Source: Eutreptiella sp. 'Long Island Sound 2002'
Lineage: Eukaryota > Euglenozoa > Euglenophyceae > Eutreptiales > Eutreptiaceae
Reading direction: 5' to 3'
Length of the DNA stretch: 64,000 nucleotides
Assembly (NCBI GenBank): GCA_964036045.1
Contig: OZ038378.1
Span: forward strand, 60,995,408-61,059,407
The translations under genes were made by a program, and so were the position numbers. The first letter of the stretch is position 1, and each line of letters begins with the position of its first letter. The notes below the pieces were generated by a model. That model saw only the letters and a list, made by a program, of their open reading frames with translations. It was not told where the DNA came from and made no database searches. Of the stretch, positions 45,798 through 53,823 are shown in pieces.

Positions 45798-47390
45798 ATG
45801 GACCAGCCTGCTGAATGGCCACCGGAGCACTTGCTGGGGCCAGCAAGAATGAAGTATGGCCTAATGCTGGCCACAGGACAATTGGGGTGGGAGGCCGCAC
45901 TGGAGGTGGCCGGGCGCCTATGGCGACGGTTGAGGGACCGCATGGCCTCGTGTGACCTTGACGTGGTGAATCTGCATGGTTGCAGGGCATTGTGCCGGTT
46001 CATGTACACCGAGCATGGGTTTGCCCAGCCCACCATGCATGATGGGGGGAGCCGCGTGCACTACCGGGATGTTGCCATAGACCTGTGGGAACGCCTTGCA
46101 AACCGGAACCGTGGCCGGCCAAGCAGTCGTCAGGCCGGTGCTATTTCCGGGTGGCCGTCAACTGTGAAGACAGCAGAGCAAAGGGACGTTTGGTGTGAAC
46201 TGGTGCGTGCCCTACCTCTGGTCGACGAGTGGCCGTTCTGGACTGGGGACGTGGCGTATCCCACCCCTACCATGGGTTACTTCTATGACAAGGCTATTCG
46301 CCATGTGACGCCTGGCCCATATTTGTGGCCCCAAGCGACAAGTGGGCCCAAACCACTGGTGAGCGACCTGTTGCCAAGCCCCAAGGCGCGCGCTAGCGGT
46401 CGGCGCAACTCGTTGCTGCCTCAGGCTGCGGTCCCACGTGCGTGTGTTGCTGTCACCCAGACACGCCAAGAGCGCTTCGACCAAGCGTTGCTGCAAGCCG
46501 CCCATGGGGCAGCCTGCTGCCTCACGATTGCATGCCAAGGGCTGCAAGAGCAGCGCCGAGAACCATTGACCGAGGACAGCCTGGTGGCAGCATACACGCT
46601 GGGCCGCCACTTCGCGAACAGCATGCGGGTGCCTATGCAAGACTGCAACGAGCTCTTGCTGCGTTGCAGCCCCTTTAGCCCAGAGGTGCCAGACAGTCAT
46701 CCCGGTCGTCTGCATGCGGCCGTACGGGTTATGGACAACGCATGGAGGGATGATGGAGGGCTTGAGATGCTGCAGGTACTAGTGGAGGAGATGGAGGCGG
46801 CCGGTGTACAGCCAGCATACACCGAACGATTAAGTCCAGGAGGGCACCCCCGAGGTGACCCAAGTGACTCCACGTCCTCTGCCGTAGCGCAGGGGGTTGG
46901 AGCGGCGGTGCGCATGGAGGAGATGGAGGCGGCCGGTGTACAGCGACCATGCGCCCAACCTTTAAGTCAAGAAGGGCACCCCCGAGGTGACCCAAGTGAA
47001 TCCACGTCCTCTGCCGTAGCGCACGAGGTTGGAGCGGCGGTGCTCATGGAGGAGATGGAGGCGGCCGGTGTACAGCGACCATACACCCAACGATTAAGTC
47101 CAGAAGGGCACCCCCGAGTTGACCCAAGTGACTCCACGTCCTCTGCTGTAGCGCAGAAGGGTGGAGCGGCGGTGCTCATGGCAAGAGACCCCTCAGGCGA
47201 TGAGTCTGTGACTCCCACTTCGTCCCCCCTGGCACAAGGGCGTGGTCCCCCGGCAAGTGCACATAGGGTGGATAGCCCTGGTGAGGTGTTACGTCCACCT
47301 GCCCCCCCCCCAAGGTGGTGCGAACGACTCCGCGGCATGTGTTGGACGTGGAACACCGGACCCCTGGTCCCAGGTCTGCCCCGCCGATGA
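45798..47390 (+). CDS. Unrecognised element protein with 44-residue repeats
   Basis: An ATG at 45,798 opens 530 codons. Residues 1 to about 325 are globular-looking (MKYGLMLATGQLGWEAALEV; VDEWPFWTGDVAYPTPTMGY) and match no family I recognise. From 46,782 to 47,177 there are three in-frame copies of a 44-residue unit beginning [VM]EEMEAAGVQ and containing DSTSSAVA. After a C run at about 47,303-47,312 the frame ends quickly in Arg/Trp-rich text, while the neighbouring frame gives more natural protein until a TAG at 47,518-47,520, so one indel is likely at that C run. It is the first member of a tightly packed plus-strand block and could be the N-terminal part of a larger polyprotein. Confidence 0.6.
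   Translation: MDQPAEWPPEHLLGPARMKYGLMLATGQLGWEAALEVAGRLWRRLRDRMASCDLDVVNLHGCRALCRFMYTEHGFAQPTMHDGGSRVHYRDVAIDLWERLANRNRGRPSSRQAGAISGWPSTVKTAEQRDVWCELVRALPLVDEWPFWTGDVAYPTPTMGYFYDKAIRHVTPGPYLWPQATSGPKPLVSDLLPSPKARASGRRNSLLPQAAVPRACVAVTQTRQERFDQALLQAAHGAACCLTIACQGLQEQRREPLTEDSLVAAYTLGRHFANSMRVPMQDCNELLLRCSPFSPEVPDSHPGRLHAAVRVMDNAWRDDGGLEMLQVLVEEMEAAGVQPAYTERLSPGGHPRGDPSDSTSSAVAQGVGAAVRMEEMEAAGVQRPCAQPLSQEGHPRGDPSESTSSAVAHEVGAAVLMEEMEAAGVQRPYTQRLSPEGHPRVDPSDSTSSAVAQKGGAAVLMARDPSGDESVTPTSSPLAQGRGPPASAHRVDSPGEVLRPPAPPPRWCERLRGMCWTWNTGPLVPGLPRR
46782..47177 (+). repeat. 132-bp in-frame tandem repeat, three copies
   Basis: Three copies of a 132-bp unit (44 codons) encode EEMEAAGVQ, GHPRGDPS and TSSAVA blocks. 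The length is a multiple of three and the reading frame is kept in all copies, which supports this frame being translated. Confidence 0.85.
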
Positions 47391-47440
47391 GTCACACTCC
47401 CCGGCCCCCCACCCTGTGTGTCTGACACCGGCGGCTAGTG

Positions 47441-49003
47441 ATGGAGGGGTGGCGAGTTCCTTGGAGGAGTCTCCTGTACCACTTGCACAGAAACCCAAGG
47501 AGCCAGCTGCTGTGGAGTAGTCCTTCTAGCACAGGCACTGTGGCGACAGTGAAGGCCTGCAGTCAGTCTAGTGCGGATTCAGGGTACACCCCGGTTGAAC
47601 ACCCTAGTTCATTGGCGACAGTGAGGGCTTGCAGTCAATCCAGTGCAGAGTCAGCGACCACCCCGGTTGCACACCCCAGTTCTGTGGGACAGAGCCCACG
47701 GAGCAAGAAGCGCCCAGGGGTTCCCCCACCAAGTAATGGGGCTGCCGTGAAACGTGGCAAGAAAGAGCAAGGCACAAAGACAGCGCCGATAGATCCAGAT
47801 GCTATGGCATTGGACGACGTGGACAGAAAGCCCAGCAAGGCCGAGGTTGGCAGAGTCCTACCAACGGCAAGGTCCTTGAAGCTTCGCATTCTTCCCGACC
47901 AATACGTTGCCGGGGCATGTTTCTACTATGCCGTGGCCCAAAGCCTGCATGCTATCACCAGCAACACCCCGTTGGACGGCGCATCGCTGCGGGCAAGGGC
48001 CATCGCCGTGTTTCGCGACATGTGTGGGCTTTCAATTCAAGAGCCTACACTATCTGTGAACCGGGATCTTGAGAAGGACACATGGCGTGGCCGGCCCCAA
48101 GGGGGAATGGCTGACCACTTTGCTGCCTTGGCGAAGCATGTGGACGGTAGTGTGGTGTTGCTGCGATCAGACAGGTACAACATTGTGACGTCAGGTTTTG
48201 GGATCGACAGCGCGTTGACATCCGCTACTGCTTGGGTGCCTGGACGGGAGCATCCGCTGCACTACCGTGACTGTGGGGATATGGAGGAGCAGTGCCACCG
48301 GGCGACGGTGGTGGTTATTGCCGAGGCGGAACGAGATGGTGTCAAAGGAGGTGGTCATTTCCGGGGTGCAGTCTTTGACCATTCGCTGCAGGTAGCCCCC
48401 TTTTGCACGTTGCACGGGATGATGGGCATCTTGGCACACAAGCGTGGGCCGGTTGGGGGGGTTAGGGCGTGGCATTTGCAATTAGGAGTTGGTGGTATGA
48501 AGGGCCACACCAATGCAACAGACTGCCGCCGCACTCGTCTAGTGCAACGGACACGCAACTACAAGCCACTGGTGAGCCTGGTGAACAAGATGGCAAGGGA
48601 GATGTTGCCTAATTGGTTCACATGGACCACCATGCAATTATCTTGCAATGTGCTCACAAAACCGCATCAGCATGTGCATGACGCGTCCCATTGGTCGGCA
48701 GTGTTTTCCACCGGCCAGCACACACGGGGACACATATGGGTGGAGGTAAGTGGTGTATGTAATGGTCCGGGTGGACGGAGATGTAGTATGGAATGCTTGG
48801 ATGGTGTTACACGGGTTGGCGCCACGTACGATGTATGCCAGCAACCGGTTCTCGTACCTACGGGTGCATGGCATGGCACTTGTTCTTGGCACGGGGAGAG
48901 GAGGTTGGTGGTGTTGTACTCCCGTTGTGACTGGTGGACACTCCCGCCGCGGGACCGTGCATTCCTCAATGAGACCGCTTTCCGCTTACATGCAGGTGCA
49001 TAG
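47441..49003 (+). CDS. OTU-like cysteine protease with 2OG-Fe(II) oxygenase-like domain
   Basis: From the ATG at 47,441 this frame first reads Ser/Thr-rich sequence with two copies of a TV[KR]ACSQSSA unit and a basic stretch (SPRSKKRPG). About residue 153 an OTU-like core begins: AGACFYYAVAQSLHAI resembles the OTU block DGNCxFxAxA with Asp replaced by Ala, and a later GGGHFRGAV (about residue 305) fits the catalytic His region. OTU enzymes remove ubiquitin. From about residue 390 the text resembles a double-stranded beta-helix oxygenase: KPHQHVHD, then GHIWVEV, YDV, and WHGTCSWHGERRLVVLYSR near the end, where His and Arg would bind iron and 2-oxoglutarate. The usual HxD is HxH here. The stop at 49,001-49,003 overlaps the start of the next frame by 14 bp. 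The OTU assignment is moderate and the oxygenase assignment tentative. Confidence 0.55.
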   Translation: MEGWRVPWRSLLYHLHRNPRSQLLWSSPSSTGTVATVKACSQSSADSGYTPVEHPSSLATVRACSQSSAESATTPVAHPSSVGQSPRSKKRPGVPPPSNGAAVKRGKKEQGTKTAPIDPDAMALDDVDRKPSKAEVGRVLPTARSLKLRILPDQYVAGACFYYAVAQSLHAITSNTPLDGASLRARAIAVFRDMCGLSIQEPTLSVNRDLEKDTWRGRPQGGMADHFAALAKHVDGSVVLLRSDRYNIVTSGFGIDSALTSATAWVPGREHPLHYRDCGDMEEQCHRATVVVIAEAERDGVKGGGHFRGAVFDHSLQVAPFCTLHGMMGILAHKRGPVGGVRAWHLQLGVGGMKGHTNATDCRRTRLVQRTRNYKPLVSLVNKMAREMLPNWFTWTTMQLSCNVLTKPHQHVHDASHWSAVFSTGQHTRGHIWVEVSGVCNGPGGRRCSMECLDGVTRVGATYDVCQQPVLVPTGAWHGTCSWHGERRLVVLYSRCDWWTLPPRDRAFLNETAFRLHAGA

Positions 49004-49862
49004 TGGGCCACTTGGTGGAGCACCGCGGCGACCATGGGGAATGGAGAATCCACATGGGTACAACTGGTGTTGGTTGGGTACCACGCTGCAGTGTCTGTTG
49101 GTGGCGTCGGGTGGACATGAAGGACAGCACGCACGATGCCTGGACGAGGAGGGTGTCTGGGGACCATTGCGGCAGGGTGTTGTGGCACATGGAGGAGGTG
49201 GTGCATACGATCCACAGGACATTGCTGAGAGGCTGGCAATGGAGGATGCCATGTGTGAGACGGTGTGCCGATGCAGCGGGCGATGCAAGTGCAAAGCCCC
49301 TGCACCAAAATTCCAATGGATGCGGCAGGCGGAGATGCCCGAGTGTTGGAAGTACATGGTGCCCAAGCTCACGGCCGCTGGGGTGGTTGCTCTGTCATGT
49401 TGTTTGTCGTACGAGCAGTTCTGGCAATACTGTGGTGCCTGTGGGGTGAAGGTTCTGCGGGAGGGGGGGGAGACACCCATGCCAGCGCAGATATTGCATG
49501 TGACGAACCAGGGACAGAGTGTGCGACAGCGTGTGAAGGAGGGAATGAAGGGGAGAACGGTTGGGTTACCTGACAACCGCCCCCCGTGTCCGTGTGGGGG
49601 TGACCTGAGGGAGGCACCAATGTATACATCGGTGGTGTACAACGAGGTCCTGGGGTTACATGTCCACAACCAGCAGGAGTACAAGTTGGTTGTGGACCAT
49701 GAGTTTCTCGATTGCCTGGGGTGGCAATGGTCCTTGCATGCCATGGTGTTGCACATTGGAGCGACGAGGGAGGAGGGTCACTTTGTGGTGCATGTCGTTT
49801 TCAACGACAGGTGGTGGTTGTGTAACGACACCACGGTGAAGGCCATGAATCCCCCCCCCTGA
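48990..49862 (+). CDS. USP-like (peptidase C19) deubiquitinase domain
   Basis: The start is the ATG at 48,990, overlapping the previous frame. GYNWCWLGTTLQCLL near the N-terminus (candidate catalytic Cys27) corresponds to the USP Cys box NTCYxNSxLQ. Near the C-terminus EEGHFVVHVVFNDRWWLCND (His264, Asp280) corresponds to the USP His box GHYxAYV...W...D. Between them CGACG and CPCGG could form a zinc site, as in many USPs. USPs cleave ubiquitin from proteins. The frame ends in PPP-stop at a run of nine Cs (49,851-49,859), but the neighbouring frame continues DPRKATFLLYKRK, which matches the usual end of a USP domain (aYxLFYxR). So the domain very likely continues across the C run into the transposase frame. 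Confidence 0.65.
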   Translation: MQVHSGPLGGAPRRPWGMENPHGYNWCWLGTTLQCLLVASGGHEGQHARCLDEEGVWGPLRQGVVAHGGGGAYDPQDIAERLAMEDAMCETVCRCSGRCKCKAPAPKFQWMRQAEMPECWKYMVPKLTAAGVVALSCCLSYEQFWQYCGACGVKVLREGGETPMPAQILHVTNQGQSVRQRVKEGMKGRTVGLPDNRPPCPCGGDLREAPMYTSVVYNEVLGLHVHNQQEYKLVVDHEFLDCLGWQWSLHAMVLHIGATREEGHFVVHVVFNDRWWLCNDTTVKAMNPPP

Positions 49863-49923
49863 CCCGCGAAAGGCGACGTTTCTGCTATACAAGCGGAAAC
49901 AGACACATTTGGTTGTACCAGAC

Positions 49924-51831
49924 ATGTCGCAGCGTGCCTCCCAACGGACAGGACCGCCGGCCCCTGGTCAGACACGGGATGCCCGGAGCGTACCTACTGA
50001 CACCTCGGTGCCAGCCATGGCGCTGGCACCAGGTGCGTCCCCCCCCACCCCTCCTTCAACACAGGGTGCATCGAGGGTGGGGTACATCAGGAACAGGCCT
50101 ATGCATGCCCAAAGCGTGCCTATGGACGCCTCTGTGCTAGCCATGGCGCTGGCACAAGGCGCACCCCCCCCTTCCCCAACTGCAACACAGAGTGCTTCAA
50201 GGGTAGGGGACATGAGTACGCATGCCCAGAGCATGCCTAATGAGATGTGTTTGGCTGCCTCGGCGCCGCTACACACGTCCTCAGAATTCGTTGAGGCAGT
50301 GGCACAGTTGCTGCAGAAGCGCAAGGTGCGAGTGGCAAGGCATCTGAGAGTGCGTGTTGAAGCACACCAGATGCAACTGAGAGCACGCCATGCAAAAGAG
50401 TGGGATGCGCGGCATGCAGAGCATGGCATGTCACAATCCTCAGTGGCACAATCAGTCGAGCAAGACAGGTTGAGGTCTGTTGCATCGGCCGCATCGGGGA
50501 AGGACGCATTGTGCGTGTTGATGCAGGCCACTCCCATGCTACCGGACAGTGGTCCAAAGACACTACAAATGTTTGTAGCCGCTCATTGGCAGTATCAGTT
50601 CACGACAAGTGGGGGTGTTGAGTGTGTGTGTTGTGCGTGGGCAAACGTGTGTGGCATTCCTGGGGTGGCGCGTTCCCATAAGAAAAGTGAAGCCCTGGTA
50701 TTGGGAACATATGCTGTAGGGATGCGCATGAAGACCTCCGCCCCAAAAACGTGGCGGAAGGAGGTGTTGGAAAGCCACTTGGGGTTATCACGTGGCACAA
50801 CATCAAACCGAAAGAATCTGCATAGGCCAAGGCACCACCACCGATTGGCTGAGGACAGTTTCAAGCTGCATTGTGCAGAGCGGTATCGCGCATTGTGCCC
50901 CACTGCTGGTGCCACAGCTGTGGTGGTGGGAGCAACCGTTGTGTTCGTCAGGGGGGAAGCCATGGACATTGGTGTGGCAGTGTCGGATGCTGAGGCAGCC
51001 ATTCTGTCACGGTTGGTTGAGGTGTATATAGGGTTACGCATGTGCACTTCCATCCGTGCTATAAGTGAGCGCATCCTTCTGCACTGTTCTCTGACATCCG
51101 CCCCTGGGCACCATGCATCACGGCGGTGGATAGTTGAGAAGGCTATTGCCGCAATGCATGATGCCATGCAGGATGAGGTAACGCATGCCCTATTCCTGGC
51201 AACGTTCATTGCAGTGTTGCTTGACGGCTCGGATAGGCAGAGGCATCACATCAATGAGTACGCCATTCTGCTTATTTTCCCGGGGACTGGGCCTGGGGGC
51301 ATGTGTGAGGTGTTCCTTGGTGTGGTGGATGTGGCCTGTGGTGATGCGCATGAGGTTGCAACGCAGCTAGAATGCGTCCTGATGTCCTGGATTCCTGACC
51401 GTGATTGGTGGGCAAAGAGGGTAGTGACCTTTGCAGTGGACGGGGCTTCTAACCTTGGTGTGCGGGGTGCCAGTGCGCGGCAGGTTGTTGATGTCTCACA
51501 CATTGAGAGCATTGTGTTCGCCTTGATTAGGAAGTGGTTAGTGTTGATGACACCCTTGGGTGAGCCGTGCCATGTGTTGCAGCGCAAGTTGGGTCTTGCA
51601 TTGGAGGCTCCTGGCCCAACCCATGTTGATTACTTGGCGGCCGTCAATCGGCAACGAGGCTTGTACAATGGGGCACGGCAGTGGAAGGAGTTGCAAAAGT
51701 GTGTGCAAAGGCATGTGCAGGATAAACGTAGTGGCTTGCAGCTCATCCCCACAAGTCATCGCATCAGGTGGTCACAGGCGCATGCACGGCGCAACACTGC
51801 TTTTTTCGCCAATGTCCCTTGGGTGGCATGA
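49924..51831 (+). CDS. hAT-like transposase, N-terminal and RNase H-like part
   Basis: The first ATG is at 49,924, but the frame is open upstream to the C run at 49,851, where it carries the end of the USP domain. The N-terminus is low complexity, with SVPAMALAPG-type repeats like those in the helicase. A BED-like zinc finger may lie near HWQYQFTTSGGVECVCCAW. The RNase H-like core shows LDGSDRQRHHINEYAILLI (Asp434), TFAVDGASNLGV (Asp506) and PCHVLQRKLG (Cys549-His550), the order seen in hAT transposases of the DUF4371/ZMYM-like type (DxS, DGASNM, CxxH). IRWSQAHARRN fits the conserved TRW block. It is cut by an in-frame TGA at 51,829-51,831, after which the same frame stays open for 554 codons. 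The position near the right end and the 8-bp flanking repeat agree with a hAT element. Confidence 0.65.
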   Translation: MSQRASQRTGPPAPGQTRDARSVPTDTSVPAMALAPGASPPTPPSTQGASRVGYIRNRPMHAQSVPMDASVLAMALAQGAPPPSPTATQSASRVGDMSTHAQSMPNEMCLAASAPLHTSSEFVEAVAQLLQKRKVRVARHLRVRVEAHQMQLRARHAKEWDARHAEHGMSQSSVAQSVEQDRLRSVASAASGKDALCVLMQATPMLPDSGPKTLQMFVAAHWQYQFTTSGGVECVCCAWANVCGIPGVARSHKKSEALVLGTYAVGMRMKTSAPKTWRKEVLESHLGLSRGTTSNRKNLHRPRHHHRLAEDSFKLHCAERYRALCPTAGATAVVVGATVVFVRGEAMDIGVAVSDAEAAILSRLVEVYIGLRMCTSIRAISERILLHCSLTSAPGHHASRRWIVEKAIAAMHDAMQDEVTHALFLATFIAVLLDGSDRQRHHINEYAILLIFPGTGPGGMCEVFLGVVDVACGDAHEVATQLECVLMSWIPDRDWWAKRVVTFAVDGASNLGVRGASARQVVDVSHIESIVFALIRKWLVLMTPLGEPCHVLQRKLGLALEAPGPTHVDYLAAVNRQRGLYNGARQWKELQKCVQRHVQDKRSGLQLIPTSHRIRWSQAHARRNTAFFANVPWVA

Positions 51832-53493
51832 CACTTGGATTCCAATGTGCAGCATTCTACCAAGGAGGAGGATGTGTGGGAGGACTGCCATGATGCCGGT
51901 TTGCTTGCATGGGGGGTGGTCTACGGGGACATCCTGCATGGCATGCGGTGTTTTAACAGTGTGGCACAACTACGTGCGCCCACTGGTGCACACTTAGCCA
52001 CTGCAACAGGTATGCTAGAAGCCCGGTTGCAGAGGGTGGCTCGCGAGGAGGGTCCAGGGTGGTTGCAATTCAAGGAGCAGACTGTAACTGGTGCGTGGCG
52101 TGGTGTGCAGTTGGTCCAGTTTGATTCGGGTGGGCAGAAGTGTGCAACAACCCCTCCTTTTTCAGGCGTTCAAGCGCGTGCAGTGACCGATGTGTTGCTT
52201 GCAGGCATCAGGGAGGGGCAGGCAACCATTGACCCCAGGGGGGTGTTGGAGTGCACAGTCTTGTTGGACCATGGCCGTTTCGTTGCCCTCCCGGTCAATG
52301 AGCGTGCTGCATATGGGGTGGAGCAGTTGCGTCAGTTCATGACTTCACACCAAGAAGAGTTGGGTGCAGCCAATGTGAACTGTGACCGTGCCTTGGTAGA
52401 GTGGGAAGGCCTTAAGGAGCACATGGTGCAGCACTTTGCAACTGTGCAAATGTCCAAGATGTGGGAGGCACTGGCACCTGAAAGGGCACATGCACAGTGG
52501 GGGAATGTGTGGCGCGCTCTCGCATTATTGCGAACATATTGCCCCGCTGAAGCTGCAGTAGAGCGTGCCCTCTCTTTGCGTGGGAGGTTCTGCAGTATTT
52601 TGCGTGACACTGTGGAGACACATGTCCTGAGCATGTGCATGGCATTGCATTCCAACTTGCCCCCTTTACAGCAATGGGCAAAGGGACAAGGCGTTGCAGT
52701 GGCACGCCACCTGGCTGCCCATGCACGCTTCGATCTGCGCCCAAGACAGAGGGTTTCAAAGAAGGTAGGGGACAGAGAATCTGTGGAGGCTGCAATGCTT
52801 CAATGTCTGCAAGGTAATGAAGCAGTGGCTGATGATGGTGACAGCCTGCCCTTCTTTGGAGGGCCGGGTACACCACTGAGCTCAACGGCACCCTCAGGAA
52901 AGGGTACAGAACGGCACCAGGCAGATGTGGTCAGCATTGTTGCACCTGATGGGACCCCTGACTCGCATGCTGGCAACCATGACTTCATCACTTTTCGCAG
53001 AGGTATGGAGTGTGCCACATGCAAGAAGGAGGTTCGCATGTGGTGCAATACATGTCCGGTGTGCCATGCATGCTTTTGCGCAAGTCCACGTTTTTGTGGG
53101 AACGTGGTGGTGAATGTTGTAGATGATGTCTGTGATGAGGGGGAGAACAATAGTGCAGACGAATTGGCCACACCACGGAAGCCAAATAAGAGGCGTGGTG
53201 TGGCCAGGATGCAGGCGAAATTGGTGATGGCCACGCAGAATGGCAGGCTGCGTGATTGGTCAAAGGGGGCGCTGTTGAACTGTCTGGATGTGCTTGGTGT
53301 GAAGGTGGCAGGTAACAGCGATCGGCAGGAACTGCGGGACCTTGCTACGCAGCATGCGTTGCCATTATTGGAAGAATGGGATGCCTTTGTGCCGGACACG
53401 GACCGTGTCACCCGTTCTGCGGCACCACCAAGCAGCTCCCAGCCCAGTTGCTCGCAGCCAATAGATGACATGGATGGACTCATCGATGAATGA
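51832..53493 (+). CDS. hAT-like transposase, C-terminal part with zinc and SAP-like segments
   Basis: This is the same frame as the preceding ORF, directly after the in-frame TGA, with no ATG at its beginning, so it is the C-terminal half of the transposase and not a separate gene. It starts with helical-looking text (DVWEDCHDAGLLAWGVVYGD). Near the C-terminus is a Cys-rich segment, ECATCKKEVRMWCNTCPVCH, followed by CFCASPRFC, probably zinc-binding. The last 100 residues contain DWSKGALLNCLDVLGVKVAG, resembling a SAP DNA-binding motif. A typical hATC dimerisation motif is not evident. A 39-bp GT...AG interval (51,814-51,852) would remove the stop and keep the frame, but its splice sites are weak; a nonsense mutation is simpler. 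Confidence 0.6.
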   Translation, partial: HLDSNVQHSTKEEDVWEDCHDAGLLAWGVVYGDILHGMRCFNSVAQLRAPTGAHLATATGMLEARLQRVAREEGPGWLQFKEQTVTGAWRGVQLVQFDSGGQKCATTPPFSGVQARAVTDVLLAGIREGQATIDPRGVLECTVLLDHGRFVALPVNERAAYGVEQLRQFMTSHQEELGAANVNCDRALVEWEGLKEHMVQHFATVQMSKMWEALAPERAHAQWGNVWRALALLRTYCPAEAAVERALSLRGRFCSILRDTVETHVLSMCMALHSNLPPLQQWAKGQGVAVARHLAAHARFDLRPRQRVSKKVGDRESVEAAMLQCLQGNEAVADDGDSLPFFGGPGTPLSSTAPSGKGTERHQADVVSIVAPDGTPDSHAGNHDFITFRRGMECATCKKEVRMWCNTCPVCHACFCASPRFCGNVVVNVVDDVCDEGENNSADELATPRKPNKRRGVARMQAKLVMATQNGRLRDWSKGALLNCLDVLGVKVAGNSDRQELRDLATQHALPLLEEWDAFVPDTDRVTRSAAPPSSSQPSCSQPIDDMDGLIDE

Positions 53494-53823
53494 GAGGATG
53501 CCCACGTATTTGCATGTGCCCTTTTGTTGTTGTGTGCTGTCTTCGAAGATTTTTCCCATTTTCCCTGTTTGCACATTTGATTTGATGTTCTGTGGCATTA
53601 CCACGACCATTTTATTTGTGGATCTGAATTTAACTGATGCTGATTGCAATGGTCATGATGCAATCCCTTGAGATGTTTCCCATTTGGCTTTTTTGTGTGG
53701 TGGTTGTTCAATTTTCCCACTTTTCCTGGTCCCACATTTTCTCCTTTCCCCTTTCCCCTTTCCCCTTTCCCCTTTCCCCTTTCCCCTTTCCCCTTTCCCC
53801 TTTCCCCTTTCCCCTTTCCCAAA
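53494..53823. other. 3' region of the transposase gene
   Basis: No gene. It follows the TGA of the transposase frame and contains a polypyrimidine heptamer repeat that borders the right subterminal repeat. Confidence 0.6.
53743..53820 (+). repeat. Heptamer repeat (CCTTTCC)n, about 11 copies
   Basis: 78 bp of uninterrupted 7-bp units, purely pyrimidine on this strand and GGGGAAA-type on the other. Such mirror-symmetric tracts can form triplex DNA, and the G4 tracts can form quadruplexes. It lies directly inside the right subterminal inverted repeat and has no counterpart at the left end. Confidence 0.9.

Noticed and set aside
48996-49020. 25-bp intron joining the OTU and USP frames
   Set aside because: It would restore the frame, but it is shorter than ordinary spliceosomal introns and the sites are not distinctive. 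Overlapping frames or an indel is simpler.
51829-51831. Selenocysteine codon
   Set aside because: No reason to expect Sec in a transposase, and no SECIS-like structure was identified.
49924-53493. KDZ (Kyakuja/Dileera/Zisupton) transposase
   Set aside because: Considered because of the Cys-rich segments and the protease cargo, but the DGS / DGASN / CH / RW series fits hAT-like transposases better, and an 8-bp target duplication is present.
53743-53820. Telomere-like repeat
   Set aside because: The GGGGAAA-type heptamer does not match TTTAGGG, TTAGGG or other telomere repeats I know, and the tract is short and internal.
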